21,997 bases of DNA from a virus. The position numbers were made by a program, and so were the translations under genes. The notes below the pieces were generated by a model. The model was not told the DNA's origin. It was given only the letters and a program-made list of their open reading frames with translations, and did not search any database. Positions 9,261 through 17,222 of the stretch are shown piece after piece (within the stretch, counting starts at the first letter, position 1; every line of letters starts with the position of its first letter). The stretch covers positions 4,777-26,773 of IMG/VR virus record IMGVR_UViG_3300037961_006385; one strand, given 5' to 3'.

Positions 9261-11015
9261 ATGAAATCTGGAGCAACTGAAAGTTCATTTCATTATCTTT
9301 CACAACACTATAAATTCCCTGAAGATGTAAAAGTTTCTCATCTTCCGGAAGAATTAAAAAAATCAAATAAACCATACAAAATTTTGTGGGCACATCATGC
9401 ATATGATCAACCACTCTTTTTAAATTTCGATCATAATATAGTAAGTCATATTGTTACACCATCTCATTGGGCAAAAGAAAAATTTGTTCAAATTCATAAG
9501 GTTCCTAAGGATAAGATAACTGTAATCTCAAATGGTGTGAGTGATATCTTCACTTACTCTGAGAATAAAACAAAGACTTTTATTCATACATCAATTCCTT
9601 ATAAAGGATTGGTGTTAATGCCTACTATCATACAAAGGATTCAGCAAAAACATCCTGATGCAAAGTTTAAAATCTTTTCATCAATGTCATTGTATGGTGA
9701 TCAAGATGATCCTTATACTCAACTGTATGAGCATTTAAAAAGACTTCCTAATGTAGAATATTCTGAAGCAGTTGATCAAGAACAACTTGTTTCTGCCTAT
9801 CAAGATGCTGCATTCTTTATTCACCCTAATATTTGGGAAGAGACTTTTTGTGTTGCGATGACAGAGGCAATGAAGTGTGGTGCTTATCCAATCATTACCG
9901 ATATTGGTGCTACACCTGAAGTTGCCGGTGATAAATTTGCTTCAGTGGTTCCACTAGAGGGAACCCGAACAACTCAGGGATATGAGGTTACTGAAAACTT
10001 TCTAAATAAATTTGCAGAGGTTTGTTGTACTGCTTTAGATTATTTTGAAGAAGACAGGACATATTATAATCAAATCTCAAAATCTATTTCTAATCACGTT
10101 TCTCAGAAATATGATTGGGAAAAAATTGCACAACAGTGGAAAAAACTGATCACTAAAATTGTAAAGGAAGAACCCATGACCAACGAAAACACTGCACTGT
10201 CCTATACTCCAATCACTTCTGAACAGGCAGTGATGGATGATGAGTATCTTAAGAAAGCATTTGCTAATGTCTTGAGATGGGAAGAGAGTGATAAAGAACT
10301 TGCACAAGGTAGAACTAATTTTCAGTTAGAAAAGTTTATTCTGCTTGATACGCATACTATTCCTGTTGCTTTTGAAAATATTCTGAAGTCTCGTCGTCAA
10401 ATGGCAGAAGGATATATGTACAAACTCATTGAGATGAAACAGAGAGTTCGTGAGTTTGAATACAAGTGGGCAAATAAAGATCGAACTCAACCAATCTTTT
10501 GGGAAAGTGGTGGACCTGGTGGTGGCAGTAAAGAACTTCACTGGTTTGATTTGGACGAATTGTCACTGACTCATTATCTGAAGTCATGTGAACTTGAAAT
10601 TCGTGATCGTCTTCATCAGATGGAACACCTTGATAAAATGCTTGAGAAATTGATCGAGCAGAATGGTGGTAAACCAGTTACCAGAGAACAGTTCCTTGAT
10701 AATGATGGTAAGTATTGGGAACGTCGTTTTGCTGATCAGGCAATGGATGAAATGGTTGCGGCACAGACTGGTATTTCTATCGGCAACCTGCACAGTATGC
10801 GTCGTGCATCTGCACCTTCTCTTGTTGATAAGAGGAATGAACTTCCCGAAGGATATCTGCCTATGAGTAAAATTCTTGAAAGTCCTCAAGGTAAGATGGA
10901 CTTCCTTAACGATCTTCAGAAGAAAGTTCTTACAGGTATTCAAGAAGTTACCGGACAGGATCTTGGTATGATTACAGGTTCACCAGAAGAGGAGCAAAAG
11001 AAACTTCAAGGTTAG
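9261..11015 (+). CDS. GT-B (GT4-like) glycosyltransferase fused to an unknown C-terminal domain
   Basis: Residues 1 to about 300 resemble a GT4-type glycosyltransferase: VTPSHWAKEKF and VISNGVSDIF near the domain linker, HPNIWEETFCVAMTEAMKCGAYP with the E-x7-E motif (Glu194, Glu202), and ATPEVAG. The N-terminal Rossmann half is short for GT4. Residues about 306-584 are unrelated: polar, mostly helical by composition, with ITSEQAVMDDEYLKKAF and charged coiled-coil-like segments (about 370-410, 450-480). I do not recognise this part. A Met at residue 306 (ATG 10176) is preceded by AAGGAAG seven bases upstream, so the C-terminal part may also be made separately. The gene follows the GT-A gene by 2 bases and precedes the next gene by 1 base, so all are likely co-translated. 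Confidence 0.7.
   Translation: MKSGATESSFHYLSQHYKFPEDVKVSHLPEELKKSNKPYKILWAHHAYDQPLFLNFDHNIVSHIVTPSHWAKEKFVQIHKVPKDKITVISNGVSDIFTYSENKTKTFIHTSIPYKGLVLMPTIIQRIQQKHPDAKFKIFSSMSLYGDQDDPYTQLYEHLKRLPNVEYSEAVDQEQLVSAYQDAAFFIHPNIWEETFCVAMTEAMKCGAYPIITDIGATPEVAGDKFASVVPLEGTRTTQGYEVTENFLNKFAEVCCTALDYFEEDRTYYNQISKSISNHVSQKYDWEKIAQQWKKLITKIVKEEPMTNENTALSYTPITSEQAVMDDEYLKKAFANVLRWEESDKELAQGRTNFQLEKFILLDTHTIPVAFENILKSRRQMAEGYMYKLIEMKQRVREFEYKWANKDRTQPIFWESGGPGGGSKELHWFDLDELSLTHYLKSCELEIRDRLHQMEHLDKMLEKLIEQNGGKPVTREQFLDNDGKYWERRFADQAMDEMVAAQTGISIGNLHSMRRASAPSLVDKRNELPEGYLPMSKILESPQGKMDFLNDLQKKVLTGIQEVTGQDLGMITGSPEEEQKKLQG
10176..11015 (+). CDS. Possible internally initiated product of the glycosyltransferase fusion gene
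   Basis: An in-frame ATG at 10176 has a good Shine-Dalgarno sequence (AAGGAAG, 10164-10170) at normal spacing and falls at the border between the GT-B domain and the unknown domain. It would give a 279-residue protein starting MTNENTALSYTPITSEQAV. It contains a glycine-rich loop (GGPGGGS, nt about 10510-10530) and many Glu/Lys/Arg-rich helical segments. It could be an ancestral separate gene whose upstream stop was lost. This is an inference; the longer fusion may be the only product. Confidence 0.4.
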   Translation: MTNENTALSYTPITSEQAVMDDEYLKKAFANVLRWEESDKELAQGRTNFQLEKFILLDTHTIPVAFENILKSRRQMAEGYMYKLIEMKQRVREFEYKWANKDRTQPIFWESGGPGGGSKELHWFDLDELSLTHYLKSCELEIRDRLHQMEHLDKMLEKLIEQNGGKPVTREQFLDNDGKYWERRFADQAMDEMVAAQTGISIGNLHSMRRASAPSLVDKRNELPEGYLPMSKILESPQGKMDFLNDLQKKVLTGIQEVTGQDLGMITGSPEEEQKKLQG

Positions 11016-11016
11016 T

Positions 11017-11550
11017 ATGAATCAAAATATTATTATTGCTGATGATTTCTATGATATTGCACATAAGTATCATAAAGGAATTCTTGAAGGGAAATTAGTT
11101 TTTACCGAAGAAATACCTAATAAAATTTCATATCTATTAGGTCGTAAAGTAAAGGTAGAAAATTTATTTAATCAAAGTGACCTTGCAAATACTTTCAATC
11201 CAATCACATCTAATCTTGCATGTGATTGGATTGCCGTAGTTTATTTGACACTTCCTGCAGAATGTATATCTAAAAAAGGTATGAGTTTTTATAGTCATGT
11301 TAGGACAGGTCTCGATTCATTTCCTGATGAATATACTCTTCAGTTGCATGGATTAAAAACTCATGATGAGATTGTCTCAACATTTGATGTTAAAAAGAAG
11401 GAAGATTGGAAAGAATATTCTAGTGTCTATGTAAAATATAATCGTATTGTTTTATTTAATGCACGTCTTTGGCATTCATATGGTAATGGCTTTGGTGAGC
11501 AAATAAATAACTCAATGATATATCAAAAGATGCTAATAAAAAATGCCTAG
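11017..11550 (+). CDS. Degenerate DUF6445-like protein (metal ligands lost)
   Basis: The 177-residue product is a paralogue of the enzyme at 15587. The N termini match (NIII-DDFYD against NIIVVDNFYD), as do the cores (DWIAVVYL against EWGAVIYM) and the C-terminal NRIVLFNARLWHS segment. In the relative the oxygenase ligands are His84, Asp86, His177 and a 2-oxoglutarate-type Arg191. Here the aligned positions are Thr64, Asn66, His153 and Met167, so only one ligand remains. It is therefore probably not a working Fe(II)/2-oxoglutarate enzyme; a binding or regulatory role, or decay, is possible. The frame is intact with a weak Shine-Dalgarno AAGG upstream. It overlaps the next gene by 8 bases, implying translational coupling to the kelch-like protein. 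Confidence 0.6.
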   Translation: MNQNIIIADDFYDIAHKYHKGILEGKLVFTEEIPNKISYLLGRKVKVENLFNQSDLANTFNPITSNLACDWIAVVYLTLPAECISKKGMSFYSHVRTGLDSFPDEYTLQLHGLKTHDEIVSTFDVKKKEDWKEYSSVYVKYNRIVLFNARLWHSYGNGFGEQINNSMIYQKMLIKNA

Positions 11551-14500
11551 AGGAATATTTGGATTAAGACAAACTCACGATAATCAAAAAGCTGAAAATT
11601 GGTCCGTTTTAAGTGACGTTTGGTTGAGTTATAATGGTCCTTTTGGTAAAGAGAATCCTTATGGATACTTCATGGGTGGTGATAATAATAGCAGAATATT
11701 TCGATTAGATTTTAGTAATGATACTGATGGTGCTTCAATTCATGCCTTTCAAATAGATGATAGAGATGATGGGACAGCAGCATTTGGTAATCCTAATTAT
11801 GGGTATATTACTGGTGGTGACACAGTATCTGTACTTATCGATGACACTTCTATAGAACGTCTTGATTATAGTAATGACACTGCTGGTACAGTGCTTATGT
11901 CAGGATATTCTAGTACTAGAAGACATCTCCTTGTTGCAATAGGCAATGAAAATTATGGATATTTTGGTTCTGGACATAATGGTGGATCCCCTCGGATTCA
12001 TAGGACGAAGCTTGATCGTTATGATTATGCTACTGATACTGTAATTAATTCAATAACTGGTTTTTATGATTCAACTGGAACACTTACCCGAGCGTGTTCA
12101 GGCGGAGCTGTAGTAGGCAATCAATTCTTTGCATATTTTGCTGGCGGGTATCGGGGTTTTGGCCTTAGTAGTGCTATACGTCGTTTAGATTATGCTAATG
12201 ATACTGACAAAGTTCAACCTCGCAATAGTGTGTTAACTGGTAATACTAGGAATTTTACTGCATCTGGTGATGAAAATGGTGGTTATTTTATGGGAGGGTA
12301 TTCATATCCATCACCATATGAAGGTACTCATAGCATAGTATCTCGTTTAGATTATACTAATGATACTAATGCACTATCACCCAAATCTAATTTACCTAGT
12401 GAAAAATCTGATCATTGTTCAACGGGCAATAGTAAGTTTGGGTATGTTGCTGGTGGATCTCAATATCCCACTCGTTCTTTAATATATCGTCTTAATTATT
12501 CTAATGACACCACCACTGATAGTTTTAAAACAGTAGGAAACTTAGGACAAACTGGTACTTTTCAATATGGTGCCGGAGTAAGTGCTACAGAAAATGCATT
12601 AGGATCGCAAAATCTAAGTTCAGTTCCTGCACTTTCTAGTAGAGATACTGGAGGAACACCGCAAGGAACTGATTTTGGATATTCTGGTGGAGGAAGATTG
12701 CCTGCTATAACAACTGTTATAGATCGTTTTGATTACTCTAATGATACTACTCAAACTCAAGTAAAAGGTGGTTTATTAACAGAAATGGAGGATGTGGCCT
12801 CTGTAAGCAGTGCTGACTTTGGATATTTTGCTGGTGGATTCAATAACTTTTCTAGGTATTCATATGTATATCGTGTAGATTATTCTAACGATAGTGCTAA
12901 TTCAGTAGCAAAGGGGAATTTATCATCACCCACTGGAACATTTAGTGCTGAGGGAGTGGGTAATTCCAACTTTGGTTACATTACTGGTGGAGGAGAACCA
13001 TCTATAACATCAAATATAAGACGTATAATTTATGCCAACGATACTACTACTCAATTTTTAAGAGGTAACTTAGAAGAAGCTTTGTTTGATCATGGTGCTG
13101 TAGGTACTCCTAACTTTGGATATATTGCTGGTGGAGGTGGATACTCTCCACCAAAATCGACAATACAAAGAATGCAATATGCCGATGATACTTCCAAAAC
13201 ATTACCTAAAGCTACCTTAGGTTCTGGAGGTAGAAATAATCTTATGGCAACTGGAAATTCAGAGTTTGGTTACTTTGCCGGACAATTTCCTTCAGTATCA
13301 ATAAACGAACGTTTTGATTATTCTAATGATACTGTAAATGCAGTAACAAAAGGATCACTTAGTTCACATAGAGGTAGTGGCTCGGCAACAGGTAATCAAA
13401 GTAAGGGTTACTTTATGGGTGGTTATGATAATAACACTGCTTTAACATCAATCGTAGATAGATTTGATTATTCTAACGATACTGCTAATGCTGTTCATAC
13501 TGCTTATTTGACGGATAGTGTAGCAAATAATACTGCAACGAGTTCTAGAGAAAATGCAATTCCAGTTCAAGGACCAGGTGTTTTATTTGGTATTTTTGAA
13601 AAACTTGTTGATGGAACACGTTCAACTTCTGATACTGGATTTGTATATTCTGGAACTACAGGATCTCGAATAACTTCTATAGAACGTATTGATTATTCTA
13701 ATGATACTGTTTCATTAGTTAGAGGAAATGTGGAGGAGGCGAGACAATCTTTCGCATCAGTAGGTAATGAAAATTTTGGATATGTTGCAGGTGGAATCAC
13801 TCCAACATCCACAGGATCTAATCCTACTCCATATGATGATTCGAGAGTAGAGAGGATCGATTATTTAAATGATACTGCAACTGGTTTGTTTAGAGGACCA
13901 TTATCCGAATCAAGATCTGGTTGTGCGGGTGTAGGTAATAACAGTTATGGGTATGTGGGTGGTGGAGAAGGTGGACCTTTCAATTTACAGGTTAACATTT
14001 CAAGTATAGATCGTATTGATTACTCTAATGATGCTGTAACTGCATCTGCAAGATTTTCTCCTCCTACAGCTATAAGAAGACATGGTATCATGGCAACAGG
14101 AAATCAAAGTTATGGATATTTTGCCGGAGGAGTAAACGATGATCTTGCACCTGATGCACCAACATCTACTGTATTTCGTGTTAACTATGCTTCTGATACT
14201 AGTTTCACAACTAGAGGTTATCTGAATCATACTGCGGCATTTGGTGCAGCAACGGGCAACGCTAATGGTGGATATATTGCTGGTGGAACTAATTATCCAA
14301 CAACACCACAAGTTTATTATTCATCGGTGAGTTATATTGATTACTCTAATGATCTTAATCAGGCAACTCCTAAAGGTAATCTAAGTAGTGAACAATGGAA
14401 GATGGCAGCAACAGGTGATGCTAATTTTGGATATTTTTCTGGTGGAGGACTTATAGATACTCGTGCAAGAGTAGATCGTATTGATTATGCTAATGATACT

Positions 14501-15556
14501 GTCACAGCATCACCTAAAGGACGATTAAACGTATCTAGATACGATCATTCTTCTTCTAGTGCTAGAGCAAATGGATTTGCTGCAGTAAATGGTCCTGCAT
14601 TTTCTGAAGTTTTTGCGGCTGAAGTGAGACCAGCTTCTACATTCGGTTACTTTGCGGGTGGTGACATCAATCCTGGAGCTGGTTACAACACTTATACAAG
14701 TGTTGTGGATAGAATTACTTTTGATAATGATACTGTTACAGCACCTGCTCGAGCTCCATTGCCTGCAGGAGGTAAAAACTGTCTGGCAGGAGTGGGAAGT
14801 CTTAATTATGGTTATACAGGTGGTGGATATCTTGGAGATCCAACAGCCATTCACTCTAAAATAGAACGTATTGATTATACTAGTGATACTGGAGATATGA
14901 CACACAGAGCTAACTTAGCTGTACGATGGGGATTGGCAGCTTGTGGTAATGTTGATAAAGCTTATTTTGCGGGTGGTGACTCAATTACTGCGGGTTATCA
15001 ATCCAGTAGAACAACAAGGATAGAACGTTTTGATTATTCTAATGAAACTGTAACAGCTGTCGGAGATTTGGGATTCTATGTTAGAAGATTTTGTGCAGTT
15101 GGTACTCAAAGTTTTGGATATTTTACTGGTGGTGAGCCATCAGTTTCGGGTGGATCGAGAATAGAACGTCTTAGTTATTCTAATGATACTACTGACACAA
15201 TTTCTATGTCAAACTCCAATAATCCTGGTTGGGGATCAGCAGCAACTGGCAATGCTACTTATGCATATATTGGTGGTGGTAATCAATTTTACTCTAGAAT
15301 AACCCGTTACGATTATGCTAACGATACATCTACTCATTCTAGTATAGGAAATTTAGTAGCTACAGAGGGATATAGTTTGGCAGCAACTGGCAATGCCAAT
15401 TTTGGATATTTTGGTGGTAATATGGATATGACTTCCATTTTGGATAGAATTGATTACTCTAACGATACTGTAAATGCATCACCCAAAGGACCATTGAGTT
15501 TGGGAAGAGAAGAACTTACAGGACTTAGTGGAGGAGAGGATGGGAATCCACAATAA
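11543..15556 (+). CDS. Kelch-like propeller-array protein, 24 blades (4 x 6)
   Basis: At 1,337 residues this is a larger sister of the protein at 5355. It shares the N-terminal FGL...W...SDVW anchor (residues 7-27) and the blade pattern GYFxGG...RIDYSNDT...G-L...R...TGN. Twenty-four blades are counted in four blocks of six starting near residues 40, 378, 698 and 1034, divided by linkers SATENALG (347), SSRENAIP (667) and SSARANGF (about 1004), and ending in GLSGGEDGNPQ. No enzyme motif, signal peptide or transmembrane segment is visible. The four-module build against three in the sister suggests evolution by module gain or loss. It begins inside the end of the degenerate DUF6445-like gene. 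Virion adhesin or receptor/glycan binding is inferred; assignment as kelch-like rests on pattern, not on a profile search. Confidence 0.8.
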   Translation: MPRGIFGLRQTHDNQKAENWSVLSDVWLSYNGPFGKENPYGYFMGGDNNSRIFRLDFSNDTDGASIHAFQIDDRDDGTAAFGNPNYGYITGGDTVSVLIDDTSIERLDYSNDTAGTVLMSGYSSTRRHLLVAIGNENYGYFGSGHNGGSPRIHRTKLDRYDYATDTVINSITGFYDSTGTLTRACSGGAVVGNQFFAYFAGGYRGFGLSSAIRRLDYANDTDKVQPRNSVLTGNTRNFTASGDENGGYFMGGYSYPSPYEGTHSIVSRLDYTNDTNALSPKSNLPSEKSDHCSTGNSKFGYVAGGSQYPTRSLIYRLNYSNDTTTDSFKTVGNLGQTGTFQYGAGVSATENALGSQNLSSVPALSSRDTGGTPQGTDFGYSGGGRLPAITTVIDRFDYSNDTTQTQVKGGLLTEMEDVASVSSADFGYFAGGFNNFSRYSYVYRVDYSNDSANSVAKGNLSSPTGTFSAEGVGNSNFGYITGGGEPSITSNIRRIIYANDTTTQFLRGNLEEALFDHGAVGTPNFGYIAGGGGYSPPKSTIQRMQYADDTSKTLPKATLGSGGRNNLMATGNSEFGYFAGQFPSVSINERFDYSNDTVNAVTKGSLSSHRGSGSATGNQSKGYFMGGYDNNTALTSIVDRFDYSNDTANAVHTAYLTDSVANNTATSSRENAIPVQGPGVLFGIFEKLVDGTRSTSDTGFVYSGTTGSRITSIERIDYSNDTVSLVRGNVEEARQSFASVGNENFGYVAGGITPTSTGSNPTPYDDSRVERIDYLNDTATGLFRGPLSESRSGCAGVGNNSYGYVGGGEGGPFNLQVNISSIDRIDYSNDAVTASARFSPPTAIRRHGIMATGNQSYGYFAGGVNDDLAPDAPTSTVFRVNYASDTSFTTRGYLNHTAAFGAATGNANGGYIAGGTNYPTTPQVYYSSVSYIDYSNDLNQATPKGNLSSEQWKMAATGDANFGYFSGGGLIDTRARVDRIDYANDTVTASPKGRLNVSRYDHSSSSARANGFAAVNGPAFSEVFAAEVRPASTFGYFAGGDINPGAGYNTYTSVVDRITFDNDTVTAPARAPLPAGGKNCLAGVGSLNYGYTGGGYLGDPTAIHSKIERIDYTSDTGDMTHRANLAVRWGLAACGNVDKAYFAGGDSITAGYQSSRTTRIERFDYSNETVTAVGDLGFYVRRFCAVGTQSFGYFTGGEPSVSGGSRIERLSYSNDTTDTISMSNSNNPGWGSAATGNATYAYIGGGNQFYSRITRYDYANDTSTHSSIGNLVATEGYSLAATGNANFGYFGGNMDMTSILDRIDYSNDTVNASPKGPLSLGREELTGLSGGEDGNPQ
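11660..15530 (+). repeat. Kelch-like blade array, modules A-D
   Basis: Module A spans about 11660-12600, B about 12674-13560, C about 13634-14575 and D about 14642-15530. Each holds six blades of about 45-60 codons. The turn DNA (GATTATTCTAATGATACT and close variants) is shared between blades, between modules and with the array at 5469-8500. Confidence 0.85.
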
Positions 15557-15558
15557 TA

Positions 15559-15571
15559 TGTTATAATAAAC
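15559..15571 (+). promoter_or_regulatory. Extended -10 promoter (TGTTATAATAAAC)
   Basis: Identical to the 13 bases at 8576-8588 and in the same position: just after the stop of a kelch-like gene and about 20 bases before an enzyme gene that lacks a Shine-Dalgarno sequence. The hexamer TATAAT is at 15562-15567. No -35 match is seen. Confidence 0.55.
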
Positions 15572-15586
15572 CAATATTGTGATCAC

Positions 15587-16204
15587 ATGAGACAAAATAT
15601 TATTGTTGTTGATAATTTTTATGATAATCCAGGAGAGGTTAGAAATTTTGGATTAAATTCTAAATTCCCGATTGATAAGGAAAGCACATATCCTGGAAGA
15701 AATTCTGATGAATTTTATTATTCTGAAGAGATTCATAAGAAGTTTGAATTTCTTGCCAAAGAACGATTAACAGCTGCCGATAAGAACGGATACTTCCGTA
15801 TTTCTTTTGAGAATGATACATATAAACAGGACGTTCATGTAGATCCATCTTGGGAATGGGGTGCTGTAATTTATATGTCCGACCCAAAAGATTGTATTGA
15901 TGAGGGTGGCACATCATTTTGGAGACATAATAGTTTAAAGATAGAAAATATTCCTAAGACTGATCTTGAGGCACAACATCATGGATGGCCAACGTATAAA
16001 GAATGTTGGTGGACAACTGTGTATGGTGATGGACTAGATAGAGACAAATGGACACGATACTTCTTGTGTCCGATGAAGTTCAATCGTTTAGTGTTATTCA
16101 GAACTCACTTGTGGCACTCACATAACTATAACTTTGGTAACACGTTAGAAAATGGACGAATGGTTCAATTATTCTTTTTTAATCCTATAAAGGAGTGGAA
16201 ATAA
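15587..16204 (+). CDS. DUF6445-type Fe(II)/2-oxoglutarate oxygenase-like protein
   Basis: The 205-residue protein begins MRQNIIVVDNFYDNPGEVR, typical of the cyanophage/proteobacterial DUF6445 group. It carries the pieces of a double-stranded beta-helix oxygenase: His84-x-Asp86 in DVHVDPSWEW, a GGTSFWRH strand, a distal His177 in THLWHSHNYNFG and Arg191 fourteen residues later, in the place of the 2-oxoglutarate-binding basic residue. It would hydroxylate an unknown protein, glycan or small molecule using O2 and 2-oxoglutarate. It follows the second kelch-like gene behind a putative promoter and precedes a second oxygenase by 5 bases, so the two probably form an operon. Family name is from memory of the sequence pattern. 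Confidence 0.65.
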   Translation: MRQNIIVVDNFYDNPGEVRNFGLNSKFPIDKESTYPGRNSDEFYYSEEIHKKFEFLAKERLTAADKNGYFRISFENDTYKQDVHVDPSWEWGAVIYMSDPKDCIDEGGTSFWRHNSLKIENIPKTDLEAQHHGWPTYKECWWTTVYGDGLDRDKWTRYFLCPMKFNRLVLFRTHLWHSHNYNFGNTLENGRMVQLFFFNPIKEWK

Positions 16205-16209
16205 AATAT

Positions 16210-16872
16210 ATGATTGATAACCCACTGACAAATATTTTAATTAGACCTAATGTCATTTCTCCTGAAGGTATTCAAGAGATAATTTATCATATTGAAAGGT
16301 CTTCTTCAGAAGATCTTTCTGTTTTTGATCCGATGACTACAAACAAAACGGGAAAAACATCATGGCAAGTTAATAAAAAAATAAGAGATACTCAGATCAT
16401 TGAGATGGGTCCACTGCTTCCAAATATTGAGGGACTTCTTAGAGGTGCAGTAAAACATGTTATCAATCCATTCTATGGGATTGAAGTGGACAGTAGTGAA
16501 TTTCCACAGTTATTGTCATATAGTGTTGGTGGACATTATAATCCACACATTGACGGGGAAAGTATTTGGCTCACACCAGAAGGTGAAAAGATTTGGAAGA
16601 AGTCTACTGATAGAGATTTGTCAATGGTGTTTTATTTAAATGATGATTTTGAAGGTGGTGATTTTATTTTTCCGGAACACCATATTCGTGTTAGACCTGA
16701 ACCAGGTATGATGATTTGTTTCCCGTCAAGTCATCATTATCTTCATGGAGTTGAACCCGTAACAAAAGGCAAGAGATATAGTATTGTAACTTGGGCTACT
16801 GTGAAGGGTTTCCCTAGCATGGATCAAGTTAATAAAGAATTGTCTCAGAAGTATGGAGTTCCTGTGGTCTAA
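16210..16872 (+). CDS. Prolyl-4-hydroxylase-like Fe(II)/2-oxoglutarate oxygenase
   Basis: The 220-residue product matches the P4H-alpha type: YNPHIDGES gives His113-x-Asp115, FYLNDDFEGGDFIFP is the typical strand-turn after the first metal ligands, and SHHYLHGVEPVTKGKRYSIVTW gives distal His179 and Arg189 ten residues later for 2-oxoglutarate. All four key residues are present. Enzymes of this type hydroxylate prolyl or other side chains in proteins and are common in T4-like cyanophages near structural genes. I chose ATG 16210 (5 bases after the upstream stop, AGGAG at 16191-16195). A GTG at 16195 is in frame but would overlap both the Shine-Dalgarno sequence and the previous gene. The substrate is unknown; neighbouring fibre and propeller proteins are candidates. 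Confidence 0.85.
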   Translation: MIDNPLTNILIRPNVISPEGIQEIIYHIERSSSEDLSVFDPMTTNKTGKTSWQVNKKIRDTQIIEMGPLLPNIEGLLRGAVKHVINPFYGIEVDSSEFPQLLSYSVGGHYNPHIDGESIWLTPEGEKIWKKSTDRDLSMVFYLNDDFEGGDFIFPEHHIRVRPEPGMMICFPSSHHYLHGVEPVTKGKRYSIVTWATVKGFPSMDQVNKELSQKYGVPVV

Positions 16873-16883
16873 AAGTGTGCTAT

Positions 16884-16889
16884 TATAAT
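16884..16889 (+). promoter_or_regulatory. -10 element upstream of glutaredoxin
   Basis: TATAAT lies 24 bases before the glutaredoxin ATG, with no good -35 sequence and no Shine-Dalgarno sequence in the short leader. The layout resembles the elements at 8579 and 15562. Confidence 0.45.
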
Positions 16890-16913
16890 TAAATATAAAT
16901 TACTATACGATCT

Positions 16914-17162
16914 ATGGAAACAATGAAATTTAAAGTTTATTCAAAAGACAATTGTCCTTATTGCTATAAGGTTAAACAAGTTTTAGAGTTGACAGGAAGT
17001 AGTTTTGTATCCTATAATCTTGATGAGGATTTTACTCGACAAGAATTTTATTCTAAATTTGGGGAGGGATCTACCTTTCCTCAAGTAGTATGTGATGATG
17101 AAGTAATCGGAGGATCAGTTGACACAATTCAATTCCTCAAGGAACAACAAGTTGTTAAATGA
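16914..17162 (+). CDS. grx: Glutaredoxin
   Basis: The 82-residue protein is a compact single-domain glutaredoxin. It has the dithiol active site Cys14-Pro-Tyr-Cys17 following the strand FKVYSKDN, the cis-proline segment STFPQVV near residues 59-65, and the GG-x-x-D glutathione-binding motif (GGSVD near 72-76). It would use glutathione to reduce disulfides such as that of ribonucleotide reductase, a usual role in T4-like phages. ATG at 16923 (MKFKVYSK) is an alternative start and would give a more typical N terminus. It follows the two oxygenases by 41 bases and has its own putative -10 element. Confidence 0.9.
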   Translation: METMKFKVYSKDNCPYCYKVKQVLELTGSSFVSYNLDEDFTRQEFYSKFGEGSTFPQVVCDDEVIGGSVDTIQFLKEQQVVK

Positions 17163-17165
17163 TAA

Positions 17166-17173
17166 CATAAATA
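17166..17173 (+). promoter_or_regulatory. Possible T4-type late promoter (CATAAATA)
   Basis: The octamer CATAAATA lies 3 bases after the glutaredoxin stop. T4-like late promoters centre on TATAAATA and cyanophage versions are close to it. A single short match in A+T-rich DNA is weak evidence, but the position at the start of the only sizeable intergenic gap here is suitable. Confidence 0.3.
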
Positions 17174-17222
17174 ATCAAAACCACACAAATCGTGGTGTTG
17201 ATTTTATACTTAATGGAGGTAA

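Noticed and set aside
14000-14905. Reverse-strand open frames rich in Ser/Ile/Cys opposite the second kelch-like gene
   Set aside because: Composition is the antisense image of the repeated GAT-TAT-TCT turn codons; no independent coding signal.
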